Below, in pieces: positions 32,558 through 42,594 of a stretch of 64,000 nucleotides of DNA. The notes below the pieces were generated by a model, which was given only the letters and a program-made list of their open reading frames with translations, searched no databases and had not been told where the DNA came from. Made by a program: the position numbers and the translations under genes. The number at the start of each line of letters is the position of its first letter. Within the stretch, counting starts at the first letter, position 1. Source of the DNA: Candidatus Enterococcus leclercqii (GTDB lineage: Bacteria > Bacillota > Bacilli > Lactobacillales > Enterococcaceae); assembly GCF_009933135.1 (NCBI RefSeq), contig NZ_MAEH01000014.1:124001-188000 (forward strand). The letters run 5' to 3'.

Positions 32558-32782
32558 CATCATTCACTTCTCTTTACAGGCATGGGATTGTTCTCTCTTC
32601 GAACTAAGACATCAAGGTAGCCACAAATTTGTCCTTATCCGTATACTTTTTATTAATCGTGGGTAAGTCTCCGCTGTTTAGCACTTGGAAATTACTTGTG
32701 TCACATTCTTATTTGGCAGTGACACTGAATTTTTAAAACTTTGCTGGAACTGTTCTGGCATTTTTTGCGATACCCTGCAGTG
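32558..32782. other. Gene-poor stretch, possible remnant on the minus strand
   Basis: No complete gene. On the minus strand, just beyond the stop of the short ORF at 32783, the same frame continues with coding-like peptide text (SQKMPEQFQQSFKNS, then PNKNVTQVISKC) before another stop near 32688. This could be a decayed gene or a non-coding repeat. Confidence 0.3.
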
Positions 32783-32878
32783 CTAATCTAGCACCCCAAG
32801 ATTTTCTGCGAGTTCGTTTGCCTCAGACAGCTGATAGCCCCAAGATATTAAACTGGTACGCGCATGACAATTTTTCAT
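32783..32878 (-). CDS. 31-codon ORF of uncertain status
   Basis: ATG at 32878 to TAG at 32783. The peptide starts MKNCHARTSLISWGYQLSEA and ends ELAENLGVLD. No ribosome site precedes it and a terminator stem for the neighbouring DUF4044 gene lies immediately upstream, so translation is doubtful. It may mark a conserved intergenic element instead of a gene. Confidence 0.2.
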   Translation of the reverse strand: MKNCHARTSLISWGYQLSEANELAENLGVLD

Positions 32879-32886
32879 TAAAGATG

Positions 32887-32935
32887 AAAAAGGCACCTGT
32901 TCCTCAGCTGTGCTGAAAGGAACAAGTGCCTTTTT
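32887..32935. terminator. Terminator of the DUF4044 gene (minus strand), bidirectional form
   Basis: AAAAAGGCAC-C-TGTTCCT (32887-32904) pairs with AGGAACA-A-GTGCCTTTTT (32918-32935). Confidence 0.88.
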
Positions 32936-32943
32936 ACTGTCTT

Positions 32944-33057
32944 TTACATAAAACTCATCAATGCAGTCAAAACGACGCCGCCCACTGTCAGGATCAGCAT
33001 CATCCAGATCACGATTTTTGTGATCTTAGAGAAGGTACTCGTCTTTTTTTCGTTCAT
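32944..33057 (-). CDS. DUF4044 small membrane protein
   Basis: 37 residues from the ATG at 33057, with AAAGGATGG upstream; the frame to 33183 belongs to the corA tail region. A charged start (MNEKKTSTFSKITK) and one TM helix (IVIWMMLILTVGGVVLTALM). It matches the DUF4044 family of very short single-span proteins in Lactobacillales. It follows corA by 80 bases on the same strand. Function unknown. Confidence 0.8.
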   Translation of the reverse strand: MNEKKTSTFSKITKIVIWMMLILTVGGVVLTALMSFM

Positions 33058-33137
33058 TGTTATCCATCCTTTACCGGTCTTTGCAATGAACAGTGTAACC
33101 GCTATTGGCGGAATCTTCAAGGCAGGTCTGTCAAAAA

Positions 33138-34094
33138 TCACAAAAGATTCTTTTTTCTTAAAAATCGGATGGCTAAAACACATAAGAGAATTGTTCCGCC
33201 CATGATCAATAAAAAGGCACCATCGTTATCAGCAAAGGGTAGTTTGACATTCATTCCATAAATTCCGCCAATAATGGTAGGGATGGTCAAGACAATAGTC
33301 AAAGAGGTCAAAATCTTCATGATGTTGTTGAGGTTATTGGAAACAATCGCCGAAAAAGTATCTGTCATTTGACTGACTAATTTCATGTAGATTTTAGAGG
33401 TGGTAACAGACTGTTTAGTTTCTACCAGAATATCATGGAGATGGTTATGATATGCGTGGTGGCTATTGAATTCAGGCGTATTCCACAATTTTTGCAAGGC
33501 CTCATAGTTGGCAGAAGTCGCGGCCTCAAAAAAGACGAGGCTCTTTTGGATATCCATAATTTGATACAATCGTTTATTCTCAGTGGAAACCTGAATCTGC
33601 GACTCCAAGTGATTTACCTGGCGATCAATTTCTTCCAGATGTTGATTGTAGCTGAGGACCAGCTCCCATAAAATCATCAGCAAGATATTCATACGGGGAC
33701 TCATATCATTTTGCAGAACTGGACTTTGCAACACTTGATTAAAAAAAGGCGGGCGCTGATTGGCGACGCTGATTAAATGTTTATCAGGTGTAATAATCAA
33801 TGAAATAGGGTATGTCTGGTACTGTAGATACCCGCTGGGACTAGTGGAGACAAAAGGAAACTCCATTACTAACAAAACGGGGCGTTTAAAAGTCTGTTGG
33901 TCCAACCCCTCCGTTCGAGCGTTTTCCATGTTGTCTAAAACCGCTGTCAGATAATCGGCAGGCAGTTGAAATTGCTGACATAGCTGAGTGATCTCAGCTT
34001 TTGTAGGGCTGTCTGCATGAAGCCAGGAGACGTCAGAACTATTTTCTCGAACATCTTTAATTTGATTGTCAGCTACTGCGTAATAAGTGAGCAT
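33138..34094 (-). CDS. corA: CorA-like magnesium/divalent cation transporter
   Basis: 318 residues, AAAAGGATGGAG upstream. A large cytoplasmic N-terminal domain, a long stalk helix (about 150-260) and two C-terminal TM helices (about 262-280 and 293-311). The pore signature YGMN (G280-M281-N282) follows the first helix, and the tail is basic (RFLRKKNLL). CorA pentamers import Mg2+ and are gated by cytosolic Mg2+. Many Lactobacillales carry several CorA-type genes, so the exact ion is uncertain. Confidence 0.92.
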   Translation of the reverse strand: MLTYYAVADNQIKDVRENSSDVSWLHADSPTKAEITQLCQQFQLPADYLTAVLDNMENARTEGLDQQTFKRPVLLVMEFPFVSTSPSGYLQYQTYPISLIITPDKHLISVANQRPPFFNQVLQSPVLQNDMSPRMNILLMILWELVLSYNQHLEEIDRQVNHLESQIQVSTENKRLYQIMDIQKSLVFFEAATSANYEALQKLWNTPEFNSHHAYHNHLHDILVETKQSVTTSKIYMKLVSQMTDTFSAIVSNNLNNIMKILTSLTIVLTIPTIIGGIYGMNVKLPFADNDGAFLLIMGGTILLCVLAIRFLRKKNLL

Positions 34095-34339
34095 CGTATC
34101 TCCATCCTTTTGAACGTTTTATTGAAAAAATGTAAAAGATAACCATCCTTACCTGCAAAAACCTTATGAAGACCGGTCATCGCTATGAATTTTTAAAAGA
34201 ACTGAAACATTCATGTAATGAAAATAAAGTATAGTTAGCCTGTTATGGCAGGTTTTCTGAAGGGGTTAGTACCTGTTAAAAAATCTGCGGATAAATGAAT
34301 GCGCCGAACCGAAAGACCAGTCAATCGTTTTTTTAATGC
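34095..34339. other. Intergenic region between corA and the DUF3397 gene
   Basis: Should hold the divergent corA promoter and a promoter for the division cluster. TATAGT near 34230 is a candidate -10 on the plus strand, but no clean -35 could be placed. A small CCTG/CAGG hairpin with TTTT lies near 34239-34256. Confidence 0.4.
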
Positions 34340-34383
34340 AAGCCGCCAGAAACAGTCTCGTAAAAAAGTGGCTGGCTTTTTGG
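34340..34383 (+). terminator. Terminator-like hairpin in the DUF3397 leader
   Basis: AAGCCGCCA (34340-34348) pairs with TGGCTGGCTT (34369-34378) with one bulge, followed by TTT. It lies 39 bases before the DUF3397 start, so it could attenuate transcription entering the cluster. Confidence 0.45.
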
Positions 34384-34421
34384 TAGTTTTCGGTGCCGGA
34401 ATTTGTTGCAAAGGAGCAATT

Positions 34422-34793
34422 ATGAATACAACTTTTCATCCGATTATGGTCTTATGGTATGTGTTTCCAGTCATCGTCTTGTTGGCTGCAAGCTATCTGA
34501 CTTCGGCGTTATCTCTTCAAAAAAAATGGCAGATCAAAGGGGCAGATTTAGCCGTTCCGTTTTTGTGGTTGGGATTACACCAGATTTCTGTGAACAGCTT
34601 TTCAGTCTCTATTTTACCTTATTTTGTGATTGCCGTATTGTTTTTAGGTATCCTGCTGGTAATCTTTCAAGCCTATTATTATGGAGAAATCGCTTATAAG
34701 CGTTACTTTAAGATGTTGTGGCGCTTGATTTTTCTCTTCACTTTATTGTCTTATCTGCTGCTGATTATAGTAGATATTGTACATTATTTGTAG
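34422..34793 (+). CDS. DUF3397 membrane protein
   Basis: 123 residues from the ATG at 34422, with AAAGGAGC upstream; the longer frame to 34299 reads through a hairpin. Four hydrophobic segments with the final one at the C-terminus ([16 protein letters not shown]). DUF3397 proteins are found directly before mraZ in Lactobacillales, as here. Function unknown; a role in the envelope is inferred from position only. Confidence 0.85.
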   Translation: MNTTFHPIMVLWYVFPVIVLLAASYLTSALSLQKKWQIKGADLAVPFLWLGLHQISVNSFSVSILPYFVIAVLFLGILLVIFQAYYYGEIAYKRYFKMLWRLIFLFTLLSYLLLIIVDIVHYL

Positions 34794-34894
34794 TTTTGAA
34801 GAGACTTTTAGAAGTCTTAAAATGCATGAAAAACGCTTGTTTCCGCTTTGGTTAAAAAAAGTCAGACAACTTTTCCAGCACTTTTGTATAAAAA

Positions 34895-34924
34895 GTGGTA
34901 GGAAGTGGGGGATTGTGGTAGACT
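34895..34924 (+). promoter_or_regulatory. MraZ-type operator: three 10-bp direct repeats, with overlapping -10
   Basis: GTGGT (34895), GTGGG (34905) and GTGGT (34915) recur at exactly 10-base spacing, the pattern of MraZ binding sites (GTGGG-type repeats, known from E. coli and Mycoplasma). The last repeat overlaps TAGACT (34919-34924), a possible -10; TATAAA at 34887 is an alternative. MraZ would repress its own operon here. Confidence 0.75.
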
Positions 34925-34959
34925 GTGTATATCGAGTGGAGACAGGGGGTTATTTGTCG

Positions 34960-35391
34960 ATGTTTATGGGCGAATTTCAGCATACGATAGATACCAAAGG
35001 CCGCCTGATTGTCCCTTCAAAACTGCGGGAGCAACTAGGCGAAAAGTTCGTTGTGACCCGAGGGTTGGATGGCTGTTTATTTGGCTATCCTTTAAATGAA
35101 TGGGAAAAGTTGGAAGAGAAGCTCAACGAAATGCCGTTGGCGAAAAAGGATGCTCGTACCTTCGTTCGCTTCTTTTATTCTGCTGCCACCGAATGTGAAA
35201 TCGATAAGCAAGGGCGCATCAACATCCCGCAAACATTGCGAAATCACGCCGGTTTGACGAAAAATTGTGTGATTACCGGGGTAGCCAATCGCATCGAAAT
35301 CTGGGATGAAGAAAAATGGCAAGCTTTCTCTGAAGAGGCGGAAGCAAGCTTTGATGAGATCGCCGAAACGATGATCGATTTCGGACTGTAA
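34960..35391 (+). CDS. mraZ: Transcriptional regulator MraZ
   Basis: 143 residues from the ATG at 34960 (ACAGGGGG upstream), starting [24 protein letters not shown]. Two AbrB-like SpoVT folds, each with a DxKGR motif (DTKGR, DKQGR). The octameric ring binds the GTGGN repeats upstream of its own gene and represses the dcw cluster. The frame upstream to 34777 is not used. First gene of the operon proper. Confidence 0.96.
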   Translation: MFMGEFQHTIDTKGRLIVPSKLREQLGEKFVVTRGLDGCLFGYPLNEWEKLEEKLNEMPLAKKDARTFVRFFYSAATECEIDKQGRINIPQTLRNHAGLTKNCVITGVANRIEIWDEEKWQAFSEEAEASFDEIAETMIDFGL

Positions 35392-35409
35392 AACAGAAAG
35401 AGGCACACC

Positions 35410-36363
35410 ATGAGTGAGGATTTTCAACATTATACTGTCATGAAAAAAGAAACCGTGGACGGATTGAACATCAAACCTGACGGCGTGTATGTCGATTGTA
35501 CGTTAGGCGGAGCCGGACACAGTGAGTACCTCCTCAGTCAACTAGGCCCGGGCGGACATCTTTATTGTTTTGATCAGGACCAAAAAGCCTTGGATCACGC
35601 CAAGCTGCGATTAGCTAAATATGTGGAAAACGGCCAAGTGACCTTTATAAAGAGTAACTTTCGCTATTTAAAAGAAGCCTTGTTGAACCATGATGTTTTT
35701 AAGGTTGACGGCATTTTGTATGATTTAGGTGTTTCGTCACCGCAATTAGATGAAGCCCAACGAGGGTTTAGCTACCATCAAGATGCACCGTTAGACATGC
35801 GTATGGATCAGAGTGCTGATTTTTCAGCTTACAATGTAATCAACGAATACGATTATCATCAATTAGTTAAAATCTTTTTCCGCTACGGTGAAGAAAAGTT
35901 TTCAAAGCAAATTGCGCGTAAAATCGAAGAAGCCCAAAAACATGGGACAATCGAAACCACCGGTGAACTGGTGGAGTTGATCAAAGAAGCGATTCCCGCG
36001 CCGGCCCGCAGAAAAGGCGGACATCCTGCCAAACGGGTCTTTCAAGCTGTACGAATCGCTGTCAACGATGAATTAGGTGCGGTGGAAGAGTCCCTGGAAG
36101 AAGCGATCGATTTGTTGAAAAAAGATGGACGGATTTCTGTAATCACCTTCCATTCTTTAGAAGATCGCATCGTAAAAACGATTTTTAAAGAACACAGTAC
36201 ACCAAAGGATCTGCCGCCGGGTCTGCCAATGGTGCCGGAAGAATACCAACCGGAGCTAAAGGTCATCACCCGCAAGCCACTAGTGGCAGGCGTAGAAGAA
36301 TTAGCAGAAAATAATCGGTCTCGCAGCGCCAAGTTGCGGATCGCCGAGAAGATTAAAGACTGA
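35410..36363 (+). CDS. rsmH: 16S rRNA (cytosine1402-N4)-methyltransferase RsmH
   Basis: 317 residues. SAM motif [46 protein letters not shown], the substrate-recognition helical insert and [14 protein letters not shown], all typical of RsmH/MraW. It methylates C1402 in the ribosomal P site. AAAGAGG precedes the ATG, 18 bases after mraZ. Confidence 0.97.
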   Translation: MSEDFQHYTVMKKETVDGLNIKPDGVYVDCTLGGAGHSEYLLSQLGPGGHLYCFDQDQKALDHAKLRLAKYVENGQVTFIKSNFRYLKEALLNHDVFKVDGILYDLGVSSPQLDEAQRGFSYHQDAPLDMRMDQSADFSAYNVINEYDYHQLVKIFFRYGEEKFSKQIARKIEEAQKHGTIETTGELVELIKEAIPAPARRKGGHPAKRVFQAVRIAVNDELGAVEESLEEAIDLLKKDGRISVITFHSLEDRIVKTIFKEHSTPKDLPPGLPMVPEEYQPELKVITRKPLVAGVEELAENNRSRSAKLRIAEKIKD

Positions 36364-36437
36364 GAATCGAAATTTGCTGTTTGCTTTTTTCGATTATGGA
36401 ACAACTACAATGCTTAAACTGGAAAGGAGTGTCGCAC

Positions 36438-36839
36438 ATGGCCGAAGTCAAAAAGCTGCCGGAATTTGATTATGAATACTACACCACCAATGAACCGCAG
36501 CCGCCTGTGCAAACACCGCCTAAACGACCCGATATTATCAAGATTCCCGCATCACCGGCTCGCCGATTAAAGCGAATCAGTAAAATTGAAAAACTGATTG
36601 GAATTTTGTTGCTGTTTTCAGTAATCGGGCTGGCAATCCTGACAGTTTATGTTCGAACCGATATTAGCCAATTGGAACATGAAATTTCTCAAATCGAAGC
36701 TCAGACCAGTCTGCAAGGACAGGAAAAGGTACGGCTGGAACAAGAAAAGGCCGAGCTCTCTAAAACAGAGCGGATTAAAGAAGTTGCAGAAGAGGCCGGT
36801 TTGAAGATCAACGATGATAATTTGAGGACAGTGAAGTAA
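36438..36839 (+). CDS. ftsL: Cell division protein FtsL
   Basis: 133 residues from the ATG at 36438 (GGAAAGGAG upstream). Proline-rich cytoplasmic start, one TM helix (about 56-76, IGILLLFSVIGLAILTVYV) and an extracellular leucine-zipper-like coiled coil. It forms the FtsL-DivIC-DivIB complex at the septum. Its stop codon directly abuts the next ATG. Confidence 0.93.
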   Translation: MAEVKKLPEFDYEYYTTNEPQPPVQTPPKRPDIIKIPASPARRLKRISKIEKLIGILLLFSVIGLAILTVYVRTDISQLEHEISQIEAQTSLQGQEKVRLEQEKAELSKTERIKEVAEEAGLKINDDNLRTVK

Positions 36840-39047
36840 ATGCGTTTTAAACGAATCAGAAATTTTTTCAAAAAAAAGAATTCAACACCATGGAACAATC
36901 GCAAAAAAGTAGGTATCCTGTTGTTTGCTACGAGTATTGGGTTGTTCTTTTTGTTTGCCGCTCGCTTGACCTATGTAGTTGTAGTGGGTGACGTGGCAGG
37001 ACACTCATTAAAAAAGATGACGGCCAACCTCTATCAGGGTTCTCGTGTCGTCAAAGCCAAACGAGGGACCATCTATGATCGCAACGGTGTCGTGATTGCG
37101 GAGGATGCGACCTCGTATTCGATTTATATCGTCTTGAGCGATACCTATGTTTCCGGCAAAACAAAATTATACGCAGAAGAAAAAAACTTCGAGAAGATTG
37201 CCGATGTGCTCCATGACCAGTTGGGCTCGAAAAAAGAAACGGTGCTCAAAACACTGGAAAATGGTAAGAAAAACAAGGCTTATCAGATTGAGTTGGGCAA
37301 TGAAACGAAAAATTTGACCTTGGAAAAGAAGAAGAAGATTGAAGAGCTGCTTCAAGGAGACAAAGACGATGACAAAGATGATATCGCGGGAGTCTATTTT
37401 AAAGACCATCCTAATCGAATCTATCCAAATGGGACGTTTGCTTCTCACTTGATTGGCTATACTGACACAGAGACAAAAGACAACCAGGAAAGTGTTGTCG
37501 GCCGTATGGGAATCGAACAGGCCTATGACGATATCTTGAAGGGAACTGACGGCAAGATCGTCTATCAACAAGACAACTATCAAAACCCATTGCCAGGAAC
37601 GGTTGCAGAAGAAAAACCGGCCAAAGACGGGCAAGATATCTATACGACCTTGGATAGTCGGTTGCAGATTTATTTGGAAAGTCTCATGGATGAGACTTTT
37701 GCTGAGTACAAGCCTGAAAATATGACAGCTATGTTAGTGGAAGCCAAAACCGGACAAATCGTCTCAATGGCCCAGCGACCGACTTTCAATCCTGAGACTC
37801 GGAAAGGCATTGAAGACAATTGGATGAATATTTTAGTGGAAGATCACTATGAACCGGGTTCTACTATGAAGCTGATGACTGTAGCCACCGCCATTGACCA
37901 GGGCGTGTTCAATGAAAATGAGACCTTCCTTTCCGGCGAAATCAAAGTGGCGGATACTACAATCCGCGACCACGACTTAGGGGCTAAGGGAATCCTGACC
38001 ATGCGCCAGGCGCTTTCTTGGTCGTCAAACGTGGGGATGGTCACATTAGAAGAACGAATGAGTGACGAACTACAGCAGCATCTGAAATACTTTGGCTTTG
38101 GAACGAGTACCTATTCTGGTTTAGCCTCGGAAAATGCGGGAACTTTGCCGAATGACAACGTCGTGGATAAAGCCATGAGTTCATTTGGACAAGCAATTAA
38201 CGTTACCAACTTCCAAATGATGCGGGCGTTTACTGCAATCGCCAATAACGGTAAGATGTTGAAGCCGCAATACATCTCGAAAATCATCAACCCTGAAAGC
38301 AACAAAGAAAAAGTGTTCCAAACGGAAGTCGTCGGCAATCCGGTGTCGGCAGAAGCTACTAAAAAAGTACGGGAATACATGGTAGATGTGACACAAAGTG
38401 CTAATTACGGCTCTGCGTACGGGGTTTATGATGTGCCAGGCTATAACATCGGCGGGAAAACCGGGACAGCTCAGATCTACAACCCGGAGACCGGAACTTA
38501 TTATGATACCGGCAGCAATTACTTGTATTCCATCGTTGAAATGATACCGGCTGAAGAACCGGAATACATCTTGTACATGACCATCAAAAAGCCTGAAAAA
38601 TGGTCTCAAAAAGCTTTCGGCAGTATCGGAAATCCCCTGCTGAAACGGGCAATGGATTTCAAAGAAAGCGAAGAACCGTTGCCTTCTGAAAAAGAAGAGG
38701 AAAAAATTGATGTTGCTGATTATCGTAAGCTGGGAACGGATGCGGCAGCAACGGATGTCAGCCGCTCTGGTTTGGTTCCAGTAGTCATTGGGACCGGAAA
38801 AGAAGTGGCCGCACAATCCACACCCCACGGGACGGAATTGTTACCTTCGGAAAAACTGATTTTAAAAACGGATGGCAGTGATTTTTATATGCCGGATACT
38901 ACCGGCTGGTCAAAGGCGGACTTGATGAAGATTGGTAAGCTTTTTGATATTGAAGTGAAGTTTGAAGGAGAAGGGTATTGTGTTGCACAAAGTATCAAGC
39001 CGTATGAACGTATCGAAGGCAAGACATTGACCTTTACCCTGAAATAA
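36840..39047 (+). CDS. pbpX: Class B penicillin-binding protein, PBP2X-like, with PASTA domains
   Basis: 735 residues: N-terminal TM anchor (about 24-45), dimerisation domain, transpeptidase domain and two C-terminal PASTA repeats. Active-site motifs: Ser341-T-M-Lys344, SSN (395-397) and KTG (540-542). It cross-links septal peptidoglycan in the divisome and corresponds to PBP2X/PbpC/FtsI of the enterococcal dcw cluster. It starts at the base after the ftsL stop, with GAGGA as ribosome site inside ftsL, so translation is coupled. Confidence 0.95.
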   Translation: MRFKRIRNFFKKKNSTPWNNRKKVGILLFATSIGLFFLFAARLTYVVVVGDVAGHSLKKMTANLYQGSRVVKAKRGTIYDRNGVVIAEDATSYSIYIVLSDTYVSGKTKLYAEEKNFEKIADVLHDQLGSKKETVLKTLENGKKNKAYQIELGNETKNLTLEKKKKIEELLQGDKDDDKDDIAGVYFKDHPNRIYPNGTFASHLIGYTDTETKDNQESVVGRMGIEQAYDDILKGTDGKIVYQQDNYQNPLPGTVAEEKPAKDGQDIYTTLDSRLQIYLESLMDETFAEYKPENMTAMLVEAKTGQIVSMAQRPTFNPETRKGIEDNWMNILVEDHYEPGSTMKLMTVATAIDQGVFNENETFLSGEIKVADTTIRDHDLGAKGILTMRQALSWSSNVGMVTLEERMSDELQQHLKYFGFGTSTYSGLASENAGTLPNDNVVDKAMSSFGQAINVTNFQMMRAFTAIANNGKMLKPQYISKIINPESNKEKVFQTEVVGNPVSAEATKKVREYMVDVTQSANYGSAYGVYDVPGYNIGGKTGTAQIYNPETGTYYDTGSNYLYSIVEMIPAEEPEYILYMTIKKPEKWSQKAFGSIGNPLLKRAMDFKESEEPLPSEKEEEKIDVADYRKLGTDAAATDVSRSGLVPVVIGTGKEVAAQSTPHGTELLPSEKLILKTDGSDFYMPDTTGWSKADLMKIGKLFDIEVKFEGEGYCVAQSIKPYERIEGKTLTFTLK

Positions 39048-39079
39048 AATGAGTAGTAAAATTGAGGAGTAGTTAAATC

Positions 39080-40042
39080 ATGGAATGGACCCAAATGATC
39101 ATCCCAATCGTCAGTAGCTTTGCAATGACATTTTCAGTGATGCCACTGTTTATTGGTTATTTTCAAATGAAACGCTATGGCCAAGAAATCCGTAAAGAAG
39201 GCCCCAATTGGCATCAAGCCAAATCTGGTACCCCAACGATGGGGGGCTTTGTCTTTTTGATTGGTATCTTATTGACGGCAGTCTGGGTGGCCGCATGGCA
39301 AAATGAATTGACACCGACACTGTTTATCCTACTGTTCATCATGGTGCTTTACGGCCTTTTGGGTTTCCTAGATGATTTCATCAAGATTTTTAAAAAACGT
39401 AATGAAGGTCTGACTTCGAAACAAAAACTTTTTGGTCAGATTGCCGGCGCAGTGGTTTTTTATGTCGTCTATCTTCTGGATGGAAATAGCAATGTGCTAA
39501 ATGTCTTCGGGTTTGACCTGAATTTATCCTATGTTTACGGGCTGTTTGTTTTGTTCTGGCTGGTGGGTTTCTCCAATGCCACGAACTTAACGGATGGAAT
39601 TGATGGCCTTTTAAGTGGCCTCGGCGTGGTTTCCTTTGCGACCTATGGAATTATTGCTTTTCATCAACAGCAAATTGACGTATTATTGATTTGCTTGAGT
39701 GTGATTGGCGGACTGGTGGGCTTTATTCCCTACAACCACAAACCGGCAAAAATTTTCATGGGTGATGTAGGTTCTTTGGCTCTGGGCGGACTCTTAGCAG
39801 CAATTTCCATTTTGCTTCATCAAGAGTGGACGTTGTTGCTGATTGGACTGATCTATGTCGTAGAAACTGCCAGTGTGATGCTGCAGGTCACTTACTTCAA
39901 AAAGACTCGTAAACGTCTCTTCAAGATGGCTCCTTACCATCATCATCTCGAGATGAGCGGCTGGAGCGAGTGGAAGATCGATATCATCTTTTGGGGGATT
40001 GCAGTAGTTATGTCTGCAATCACACTCTTAATCGTCTTGTAG
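39080..40042 (+). CDS. mraY: Phospho-N-acetylmuramoyl-pentapeptide-transferase
   Basis: 320 residues with about ten TM helices. Conserved catalytic and substrate loops: KSGTPTMGG, GFLDDFIKI (Asp pair), NATNLTDGIDGL, FMGDVGSLALGG and APYHHHLEMSGWSE. It transfers phospho-MurNAc-pentapeptide to undecaprenyl phosphate, making lipid I. TTGAGGAG precedes the ATG. Followed after 13 bases by murD. Confidence 0.97.
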   Translation: MEWTQMIIPIVSSFAMTFSVMPLFIGYFQMKRYGQEIRKEGPNWHQAKSGTPTMGGFVFLIGILLTAVWVAAWQNELTPTLFILLFIMVLYGLLGFLDDFIKIFKKRNEGLTSKQKLFGQIAGAVVFYVVYLLDGNSNVLNVFGFDLNLSYVYGLFVLFWLVGFSNATNLTDGIDGLLSGLGVVSFATYGIIAFHQQQIDVLLICLSVIGGLVGFIPYNHKPAKIFMGDVGSLALGGLLAAISILLHQEWTLLLIGLIYVVETASVMLQVTYFKKTRKRLFKMAPYHHHLEMSGWSEWKIDIIFWGIAVVMSAITLLIVL

Positions 40043-40055
40043 GAGCTGAATGGAA

Positions 40056-41426
40056 ATGAAACAAATTACAGACTATCAAAATAAAAAAGTTCTTGTGCTG
40101 GGTTTAGCCAAGAGTGGATTCAGTGCGGCCAAATTGCTTCATGATTTGGGCGCACTTGTTACCGTTAACGACGGAAAGCCATTTGATGAAAACCCTGAAG
40201 CGCAAGATCTTTTGGCATTAGGGATCAAAGTTATCACTGGCAGCCATCCCATTGAATTGTTAGATGAAGATTTTTCTTTGATGGTGAAAAATCCAGGAAT
40301 TCCCTATGATCAACCATTGGTACAACGCGCAATCGAAAAGAAAATCCCTGTGATTACCGAAGTCGAGTTGGCTTATGAAATTAGCGAGTGTCCCATCATC
40401 GGAATTACCGGTACAAATGGGAAGACCACGACCACGACCATGATTGCTGATATCCTCAATCAAGGTATGGATGTTGGGACAGCTCGTTTGTCCGGAAATA
40501 TCGGTTTTCCAGCTAGCAGCGTGGCACAAATTGCGACAAAAGATGATGTATTGGTAATGGAGCTTTCCAGCTTTCAACTAATGGGCATCACTGCATTTCA
40601 TCCGGAGATTGCGGTTATCACCAATCTCTTTTCAGCACATCTGGATTATCATGGCAGCCGCGAAGAATATATTAAAGCCAAGTGGCATATCCAACAGAAT
40701 ATGACGGCTGCTGACACGCTGATTCTTAACTGGAAACAGCCGGAACTTCGTCAGTTGGCTGCAGGAACCAAAGCGGTTGTTTTGCCGTTTTCTTCTGAGG
40801 AAAAAGTCGAAGGAGCTTATTTGTCTGAAGGTGTTCTTTATTTCAAAGATGAAGCCATCATGGCAGCCAAGCAACTGGGTGTACCTGGCAATCACAATAT
40901 TGAAAATGCGCTGGCTGCGATTTGTGTAGCTAAAACTCGAGGTATCGCAAACGAAGCAATTATAAGAGCTTTAACCAGCTTTACTGGTGTGCCGCACCGG
41001 ACCCAATTTGTGATGCGCATCAACGAGCGGACTTTTTTTAATGATTCCAAAGCTACCAATATTTTAGCTACAGAAATGGCGTTGGGCGGATTTGATCACA
41101 GCAAGCTGATCTTATTAGCCGGTGGGTTGGATCGCGGCAATGGATTTGAAGAATTAATTCCTTCTTTAAAAGATCTGAAAGCTGTCGTCTTGTTCGGAGA
41201 GACCAAAGACAAGCTGGCTGAAGCGGCGACCCAAGCGGGTATCGAAACCATTCTTTTTGCCGAGAATGCTGAAGTTGCTGTACCCCTTGCTTATGAGTTG
41301 AGCGCTGTTGGCGACACCATCTTGTTGTCACCGGCGAATGCTTCTTGGGATCAATACAAGAATTTTGAAATCAGAGGCGACAAATATATGGCGGCAGTCC
41401 ATGAACTGGCACAAGCCCTGCAGTGA
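40056..41426 (+). CDS. murD: UDP-N-acetylmuramoylalanine-D-glutamate ligase
   Basis: 456 residues from the ATG at 40056, ten bases after AGGAG; the ATG at 40050 is possible but very close. N-terminal Rossmann-like domain ([18 protein letters not shown]), ATP loop [14 protein letters not shown], metal-binding region [10 protein letters not shown], and C-terminal domain with FFNDSKATN and [11 protein letters not shown]. It adds D-glutamate to UDP-MurNAc-Ala. Cytosolic. Confidence 0.96.
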   Translation: MKQITDYQNKKVLVLGLAKSGFSAAKLLHDLGALVTVNDGKPFDENPEAQDLLALGIKVITGSHPIELLDEDFSLMVKNPGIPYDQPLVQRAIEKKIPVITEVELAYEISECPIIGITGTNGKTTTTTMIADILNQGMDVGTARLSGNIGFPASSVAQIATKDDVLVMELSSFQLMGITAFHPEIAVITNLFSAHLDYHGSREEYIKAKWHIQQNMTAADTLILNWKQPELRQLAAGTKAVVLPFSSEEKVEGAYLSEGVLYFKDEAIMAAKQLGVPGNHNIENALAAICVAKTRGIANEAIIRALTSFTGVPHRTQFVMRINERTFFNDSKATNILATEMALGGFDHSKLILLAGGLDRGNGFEELIPSLKDLKAVVLFGETKDKLAEAATQAGIETILFAENAEVAVPLAYELSAVGDTILLSPANASWDQYKNFEIRGDKYMAAVHELAQALQ

Positions 41427-41468
41427 GTAAAACTGCGACATTTTAATGCAGAAATGAGCGAAGAATAA

Positions 41469-42563
41469 GTGAAAATTTTAGTGACCGGTGGCGGAACAGG
41501 TGGACATATCTATCCTGCTTTGGCCTACGTAGAATACGTCAAAAAAAATGATCCGACGGCTGAGTTTATGTATGTCGGTGCCAAACGTGGATTGGAAAAT
41601 AAAATTTTGCCGAAAACCGGTATTCCTTTCAAGACATTAGAGATTCAAGGGTTTAAGCGCAGTTTGAGTCCGTCGAATTTCAAAACGATTCAGCTTTTTT
41701 TGAAAAGTATCAAAGAAGCTAAAAAAATCGTCAGTGATTTTGCGCCAGATGTTGTGATTGGGACAGGGGGGTATGCTTCCGGTGCGGTGGTTTATGCTGC
41801 CGCAAAATTGAAGGTCCCTACGATCATTCACGAGCAAAACAGCGTTCCCGGAGTTACCAACAAGTTTTTAAGCCGCTATGTCGATAAGATTGCTGTGGCC
41901 TTTCCTGATGCAGCCGGCTTTTTTCCGAAAGAGAAAACCGTGTTAGTGGGAAATCCTCGAGCGACTGAGGTTGCTGACGTGTCACCTTCAGCAATTTTAG
42001 CCGAATATGGTCTAGAACCGGAACAACCAACGGTCTTGATTTTTGGTGGGAGTCAAGGGGCGTATAAGTTAAATCAAGCCATGGCAGAAGCAATCCCACT
42101 GTTTGCTAAAAAGAGCTACCAAGTGCTGTATGCTTCCGGTGATCGCTATTATCAAGAAATCCAAGAAAACCCTAAAATTGACTGGCAACAATTGACAAAT
42201 GTCAGTCTCCGCCCCTATATTGATAAAATGGCTGAAGTCATGGTCAACTGTCACTTATTAATCGGACGTGCTGGTGCGACATCCATTGCCGAGTTTACGG
42301 CACTGGGGTTGCCAGCCATCTTGATTCCCAGCCCTCATGTAACCAATGATCAGCAAACGAAAAATGCTGTCAGTCTGGTGAAAGCCGGCGCTGTTAAAAT
42401 GTTGACTGATGATGAGCTGACCGGCAAGTTGCTGGTCCAAACCATAGATGAAATTATGTCCAACGAAACGCTCCGACAACAGATGGCAGAAGCCTCCAAA
42501 AAAGAAGGCCTTCCTGATGCAGCTGAGCGGCTGCAACAACTAGTAAGGGAAATCGTCAAATAA
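41469..42563 (+). CDS. murG: UDP-GlcNAc transferase MurG
   Basis: 364 residues starting at GTG (41469). GT-B fold with the family motifs [42 protein letters not shown] and [31 protein letters not shown]. It adds GlcNAc to lipid I to form lipid II at the inner membrane face. The ribosome site (GCGAAGAA) is weak, which may lower its translation relative to neighbours. Confidence 0.96.
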   Translation: MKILVTGGGTGGHIYPALAYVEYVKKNDPTAEFMYVGAKRGLENKILPKTGIPFKTLEIQGFKRSLSPSNFKTIQLFLKSIKEAKKIVSDFAPDVVIGTGGYASGAVVYAAAKLKVPTIIHEQNSVPGVTNKFLSRYVDKIAVAFPDAAGFFPKEKTVLVGNPRATEVADVSPSAILAEYGLEPEQPTVLIFGGSQGAYKLNQAMAEAIPLFAKKSYQVLYASGDRYYQEIQENPKIDWQQLTNVSLRPYIDKMAEVMVNCHLLIGRAGATSIAEFTALGLPAILIPSPHVTNDQQTKNAVSLVKAGAVKMLTDDELTGKLLVQTIDEIMSNETLRQQMAEASKKEGLPDAAERLQQLVREIVK

Positions 42564-42594
42564 ATAATAGATATACGTTCAAGAAAAGGTGGTG

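Noticed and set aside
34299-34421. Extension of the DUF3397 protein
   Set aside because: The peptide is basic and non-conserved, runs through a hairpin, and the ATG at 34422 has a strong ribosome site.
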